This document shows, piece after piece, positions 5,901 to 8,393 of a DNA stretch of 8,393 nt (position 1 is the first letter of the stretch; each line of letters begins with the position of its first letter). The translations under genes and the position numbers were made by a program. The stretch lies in contig JAPKBK010000075.1 of the NCBI GenBank assembly GCA_028823435.1, forward strand, positions 1 through 8,393, read 5' to 3'. The DNA is from Flavobacteriales bacterium. Lineage in GTDB: Bacteria > Bacteroidota > Bacteroidia > Flavobacteriales_D > Sanyastnellaceae. Under the pieces are notes generated by a model that saw only the letters and a list, made by a program, of their open reading frames with translations, did not search any database and was not told the origin of the DNA.

Positions 5901-8095
5901 GTGACATCAATATCTATCGTAGACGTCGAACCCACGCCATTTAAATCAAAAGCGAGGTCACTAAATGGCCCACTCACAGTTTCTGTATTGAGTAACACGC
6001 CATCTTGACTCCACGCTATAGTGTAAGGTGGAGTGCCGAAATTTAGCGCTGTTTCTATTGTTGCTATTTCAGTTGTACAATAGACATTGTCGTTGTCTAA
6101 AACGCCTAAGGTGGCAACGGGTGATGCATTAATGGTATAGCTGAAAGACGTGGTTGAGGAGCATCCATTTGCGCCTGCACCGATGACATTTCCACTGATA
6201 AGTGCAATGTTTAAATTGTTGAAAGTAATTGAGTTGCCATTGTTGACGTCAGGAATGGGGTTTGCATCCCAAAAATAAGAGACACCTCCTGAGGCGATAA
6301 GCGTAATGTCATCTCCCGCGCACACAGAACCAGATGATGTCACTTGAATCACGGGCTGCTCTTCATATTCGACAATGAAGTCAAAAGAGGTGCTACATGT
6401 CGTTGTGCCAAATGTAGAACTACCAGTCACTGAGATGACGCCATCATTTGTAAATAAAGCAAAAGGAACATCGACGCAGTTTCCACTGAGATTTGGATCT
6501 CCTTCCCAGTCGTATGTCTCCGCTCCGAATGCGCACAGAGGCAAGTTCACATCAAGACAGATCGGATAGTTAAGCGTATTCGGTGTGGCTGTTACTACCG
6601 GGTTCGACCAGACAATTGTTGACATATTCAAATCAGCAGAACATCCCGAAGGCTCTGTAACTACAACAGAAACTTCGAATGGAGAAGGCGTCGAGAGATT
6701 CGTTGAGAATACCGGCGCATCAGAACCCGATTGAGGGACGCCATTCACATACCAAAGGTATTCAGCAATGCCAGAATTTGTCAAGCTGGTTACTTCATAA
6801 GAAACAGGATCTCCCTCACAGCCAGATGATGGAGCGTCAACCAAAGTTAATTCCGGAAGGGGCGTGACGTCAATATTGAAAGGGACGGTTGTTGCGCATG
6901 TTACTCCTGTGGTGCCATAGGTTAAATAACCGGTCATAGTCGACGAAATAGCCGACTCTACATCACAGAAAACAGCTTGATTTGAGATGTTGTTTATTTG
7001 ACAAGGAAGTGGGGTTGAATTCCATGTAAAAACGCCAGCGCCAGTTCCTTGAACCGTTGCAGACTGTCCACTACAGACAGTTGCGGGAGTCACAATGGCT
7101 GCAACATCTGGATTCTCTTGTAGAACGACAATCTGACTTGTGGAAGTGGCGCATGTGATTAAACCATACGTCATCTCTCCAACGATGGATATAATCTCAC
7201 CGTTGTTAATTGTCCCAGTGTTATATGTGGCAGTAAGTCCATTTACAGAACTTGGCGTAGGCGTAAACACAATAGAAGCAGTGGGTTCAGAAGTGAAAAC
7301 ACTACAATCTACAGGTGAATCTTCACAAACCGGAGGGACGAATAGTGTGATCGAAGGTGTTTGGAATATCTCGAAATCAATGACTACAGTCGTCGTCGAA
7401 GTATTGATATCACCCGTGGCATTAAATACCAACTGATGCATTCCAGCTGTTAAAAATCCAGTGGAAAAAACATCAGCAAAGTCAACGAGTCCTGGATCAG
7501 TACATGACGGAGAAGGGATGAATGTATCTGAGGAAAGAGGGCTTCCGTCAAGTAGGATTTCAAACTCAACGGATAAATTGTTATTTGTTGCCAATTGCCA
7601 AAGTGTACCCACGTTAATGTTTGTACAAGATGACAAGGAAGAGATGTCATTGAATGTAATGTCTGGTTGTCCGGCGACAGTAATTCCTATTGGAGTGGCA
7701 TTGTTTTGTGTGGCACATTCAAGCACACCCATCTGGATTTGATAACATCCCTGAGTGAAAAATTCAATCGCTACAGTGACATCATTTGCCGATGTTCCTT
7801 CTGCAAAATCCCAATCTAAACCTTGAATACCACCATCCACCGTCCAGGTATAAATTTCCGGAGTGGCACAGCCAGTATCAATATCAATAGTTGTGTTCGT
7901 TGTGTGAACAATGAATCCAGAGGAGCCAGCTCCTTGAGTTGCATCAACAGTGAAGGATGGTAGAATAAATATATTGTCAACGTCAATCGCAAATGAAAGC
8001 GCTGAACTAAATATGAGTATAACCGCGATGAAAGCCTCGCGTAGCGCGTGGTTTTTATTGGGTTTATGAGTGCAGGTTGTTGAGGTAAGCGTCAC
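2951..8095 (-). CDS. Giant secreted repeat protein with type IX (type B) sorting domain
   Basis: A 1714-residue exported, probably cell-surface or released, protein. The N-terminus has a basic stretch, a hydrophobic core (about 21-36) and a likely cleavage after SFA (34-36), so export by Sec is predicted. Two less regular segments (about 38-140 and 143-248) precede twelve Ig/PKD-like units (250-1263), most opening with a CEGD-like motif. PKD-like units follow to about 1613; the last is canonical, with WSFGDG at 1566-1571. The end (about 1614-1714) is the gliding-motility-associated C-terminal domain: VPNAFTPNNDGNND at 1619-1632, YDRWGKLVF at 1652-1660 and final GNVFLIR. No catalytic domain is recognised; an adhesin or matrix role is inferred from architecture. 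GTG at 8095 is the only available start: an in-frame TAG lies ten codons upstream, and an AAAGG sits 8 nt before it. There is no frameshift across 5.1 kb. No PorP/SprF-family partner gene is visible in the window. Confidence 0.93.
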   Translation of the reverse strand: MTLTSTTCTHKPNKNHALREAFIAVILIFSSALSFAIDVDNIFILPSFTVDATQGAGSSGFIVHTTNTTIDIDTGCATPEIYTWTVDGGIQGLDWDFAEGTSANDVTVAIEFFTQGCYQIQMGVLECATQNNATPIGITVAGQPDITFNDISSLSSCTNINVGTLWQLATNNNLSVEFEILLDGSPLSSDTFIPSPSCTDPGLVDFADVFSTGFLTAGMHQLVFNATGDINTSTTTVVIDFEIFQTPSITLFVPPVCEDSPVDCSVFTSEPTASIVFTPTPSSVNGLTATYNTGTINNGEIISIVGEMTYGLITCATSTSQIVVLQENPDVAAIVTPATVCSGQSATVQGTGAGVFTWNSTPLPCQINNISNQAVFCDVESAISSTMTGYLTYGTTGVTCATTVPFNIDVTPLPELTLVDAPSSGCEGDPVSYEVTSLTNSGIAEYLWYVNGVPQSGSDAPVFSTNLSTPSPFEVSVVVTEPSGCSADLNMSTIVWSNPVVTATPNTLNYPICLDVNLPLCAFGAETYDWEGDPNLSGNCVDVPFALFTNDGVISVTGSSTFGTTTCSTSFDFIVEYEEQPVIQVTSSGSVCAGDDITLIASGGVSYFWDANPIPDVNNGNSITFNNLNIALISGNVIGAGANGCSSTTSFSYTINASPVATLGVLDNDNVYCTTEIATIETALNFGTPPYTIAWSQDGVLLNTETVSGPFSDLAFDLNGVGSTSTIDIDVTDDSGCITQDAISIEVYEGVEFTLTSTPACEGDAVEFMANGNAINYEWPTPLFTSGSVNPNSTIVANGTIVEVTGTITYPSTSIGELVCSGTASNSAVVQQNPVLSIDPISGTFFCADLNPIVTASGADSYAWSPAPLSQNNGTATYPTFIASPLQGTVTGEIVYPGISCFTDLTFSLDILDLPDVDLAVDGALICGTDEALITTGGMDPLAYTFEWALNSASLTSTDNSILIPFVFPDDAGVQNVSCVATDNNGCVGESSIDVEVLENAQLDLATSAICEGDTLQIDILTNGVISWDVMGAIENTSGVGFYPVSDGEVYTATATLTVPSILLGSDFDCTTESIVVSDVRDNPELVFSLDGLACEGSDITIDVAGAESYVWVSSPNEDASSEATDAANPNQSILSLSYVDIAAGNLNIDVTGSIIFVDADDLTCVTNAVFDREINLAPSFSFDGLNAICTGSCINFDIDWDNTPVLPLTLDWTLDGTSYTNGNTFDFCPLYTEGSSDVALFVIDGNNCPANAALTVTMSEYPVVTLDADVTEGCSPVTVNFNSTATLTSVSAWNFSNGTPPTGIADPQVTFECDNYALGDCIYAVSFTAISASNPNCITTGTENITVHPVPVADFTFEQDAICFDINGDADILIENISSDILGLTCSGGAEPYSWTVFPTGVTDCTETSGESPQLVASGTGVFTVGLEVTDIEGCTSQTFSDFEVYELPVPEVTFLQSSVCLPLEVEILNTSIGAASFELEVPGFVIPNNFASPYTIDVIFPGIYDAEFIVTSDEGCVVRLELDTAFQAWYPPIANFIVTPEEITILDPIVTFENESEGGTEYIWSFGDGEGSSEVSPEHEYERADTYEVQLLVTNEYGCTDATSQTIFVNSELQIFVPNAFTPNNDGNNDAWIPLVNGEEFIISYECWVYDRWGKLVFNSTSIGEPWIGDNTSDGDGTHFVSSTESYSWRIELKQVDGRGAKIATGNVFLIR
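2954..3256 (-). other. Type B T9SS sorting domain (gliding-motility-associated C-terminal domain)
   Basis: The last roughly 100 residues of the giant protein match the TIGR04131-type domain: a VPNAFTPN opening, an Asp/Asn-rich stretch (NNDGNND) of calcium-binding character, the YDRWGKLVF strand and the final GNVFLIR. In known family members this domain directs passage through the type IX secretion pore, and transport often depends on PorP/SprF-type outer-membrane proteins. The usual WDGT segment is altered here (PWIGDNTSDGDG), within expected family variation. Confidence 0.88.
4307..7348 (-). repeat. Fourfold A1-A2-B domain super-repeat in the giant protein
   Basis: Twelve consecutive units (residues 250-1263) have first cysteines at 257, 341, 426, 513, 592, 673, 761, 847, 927, 1011, 1095 and 1190. 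Every third unit (B: 3, 6, 9, 12) has W-x-x-(N/D)-(G/S) mid-domain (LWYVNG, AWSQDG, EWALNS, DWTLDG) and ends EPSGC, DDSGC, DNNGC or DGNNC. The A units mostly have a late VTGxIxY-like strand. A1 units end ENP, EQP, QNP, DNP; A2 units end PLP, ASP, DLP, LAP and usually carry GAxSYxW. Blocks are about 6602-7348, 5849-6601, 5096-5848 and 4307-5095. Confidence 0.75.
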
Positions 8096-8278
8096 AGGTG
8101 TGGCCTTTAGAGGTGCAAAATACGGCTATGACCGCTATTTAATGCATTTAATAGGTTTAAATATTACTTACTGTATATCTAAAGTCTTTTGTTGAAAACC
8201 CTTTCACCTCACAATCGGGGGTATGGGTAATCCATACTAATTTGCAATAAATATACATTTTCTGAATAATCTCATCCT
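8096..8278. promoter_or_regulatory. Divergent intergenic region between two exported-protein genes
   Basis: This AT-rich 183-bp region separates the two divergent starts and must carry both promoters. Minus strand: TATTTTG (8122-8116) is one T short of the TAnnTTTG -7 box and would give a leader of about 15 nt. Plus strand: TACATTTT (8254-8261) is a one-mismatch version. No convincing TTG -33 element pairs with either, so exact promoters are uncertain. I see no RNA gene or further ORF here. The inverted repeat at 8221-8237 is listed separately. Confidence 0.5.
8221..8237. repeat. Inverted repeat GTATGG-N5-CCATAC
   Basis: Two perfect six-base arms (8221-8226 and 8232-8237) flank GTAAT, 41 bp before the ATG of the right-hand gene. 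The position suits an operator near the promoter or a hairpin in the 5' leader. It lies well away from the giant gene's start, so any role there is less likely. Confidence 0.35.
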
Positions 8279-8393
8279 ATGAAAAGACTCTACACACTTT
8301 TAGGTTTATCCTTACTCTTTGTTTTCGGGGCTCAAGCCCAAAGTTTTCCGCTTGCCGTTGAAGCGTATCAAGTACACTCCGACACCGAAGGTG
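8279..8393 (+). CDS. N-terminus of an exported protein (partial, runs off window)
   Basis: Only 38 complete codons are visible. They encode a textbook Sec signal peptide: K2 and R3, a hydrophobic core from about residue 7 to 17, and a likely cleavage after AQA (18-20), leaving mature Q21. The short mature part (QSFPLAVEAYQVHSDTEG) gives no family call. ATG at 8279 is chosen because the signal peptide starts immediately; the leader is AT-rich with no Shine-Dalgarno site, as usual in this phylum. The gene is divergent from the giant secreted-protein gene, so it may be another surface or type IX-secreted protein; that is inference from context. The 3' end is missing. Confidence 0.8.
   Translation, partial: MKRLYTLLGLSLLFVFGAQAQSFPLAVEAYQVHSDTEG

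Noticed and set aside
2946..7742. Numerous plus-strand reading frames (for example 3320-3664, 4149-4682, 7140-7436) and minus-strand 3733-3972, 3973-4203 and 7450-7650 inside the giant gene
   Set aside because: They are other-frame shadows of one long intact frame. Their translations are low-complexity or Cys/Trp-rich with no recognisable motif and no start context of their own.
2951..8095. A catalytic or toxin domain hidden in the giant protein
   Set aside because: Reading the whole protein shows only Ig/PKD-like units, two less regular N-terminal segments and the sorting domain; I found no protease, glycoside hydrolase or nuclease motif. The irregular region 38-248 is the only place where an unrecognised domain could remain.
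1..8393. tRNA, rRNA, insertion sequence or phage attachment site
   Set aside because: No cloverleaf, rRNA-like stretch, transposase motif or paired terminal repeats were seen on either strand by eye.

Overview
The window most likely comes from the Bacteroidota, probably a marine or freshwater member of the Flavobacteriales. The strongest evidence is a 1714-residue secreted protein (complement of 2951-8095). It is built from Ig/PKD-like repeats and ends in the gliding-motility-associated C-terminal domain that type IX secretion uses as a type B sorting signal. That secretion system is confined to this phylum. AT-rich translation starts without strong Shine-Dalgarno sites, several GTG starts and one exact match to the TAnnTTTG -7 promoter box agree with this. 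Genus and species cannot be read from the sequence.

Layout from left to right: three tandem copies of a 14-bp unit (1-42) run into the 3' end of a small minus-strand gene (32-484), whose product is made of 25-residue helical-looking repeats. Divergent to it, and overlapping it by 13 bp at the 5' ends, is a 12-TM major facilitator efflux-type transporter (472-1692). A 69-residue, almost entirely coiled-coil protein follows on the same strand (1762-1971). It converges on fabD (complement of 2021-2914), the malonyl-CoA:ACP transacylase of fatty acid synthesis. Upstream of fabD on the same strand, only 36 bp away, ends the giant secreted protein gene, which fills over 60% of the window. A perfect 21-bp palindrome lies across this junction and includes the giant gene's stop codon. 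A gene-free divergent intergenic region (8096-8278) separates the giant gene from the first 38 codons of another signal-peptide protein that leaves the window on the right.

How the genes relate: no classical operon or multi-gene system is evident. The giant protein and the partial gene at the right edge are both predicted to be exported and share a divergent promoter region. The giant gene and fabD may be partly co-transcribed, but that is inference. The transporter, coiled-coil and 25-residue-repeat genes have no shared pathway that I can see.

The most noteworthy signal is a higher-order architecture in the giant protein. Twelve consecutive units of about 80-90 residues fall into three recurring types in strict order (A1-A2-B) four times over, with a super-period near 250 residues. 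Nearly every unit carries a cysteine near each end. This looks like expansion by duplication of a three-domain block.
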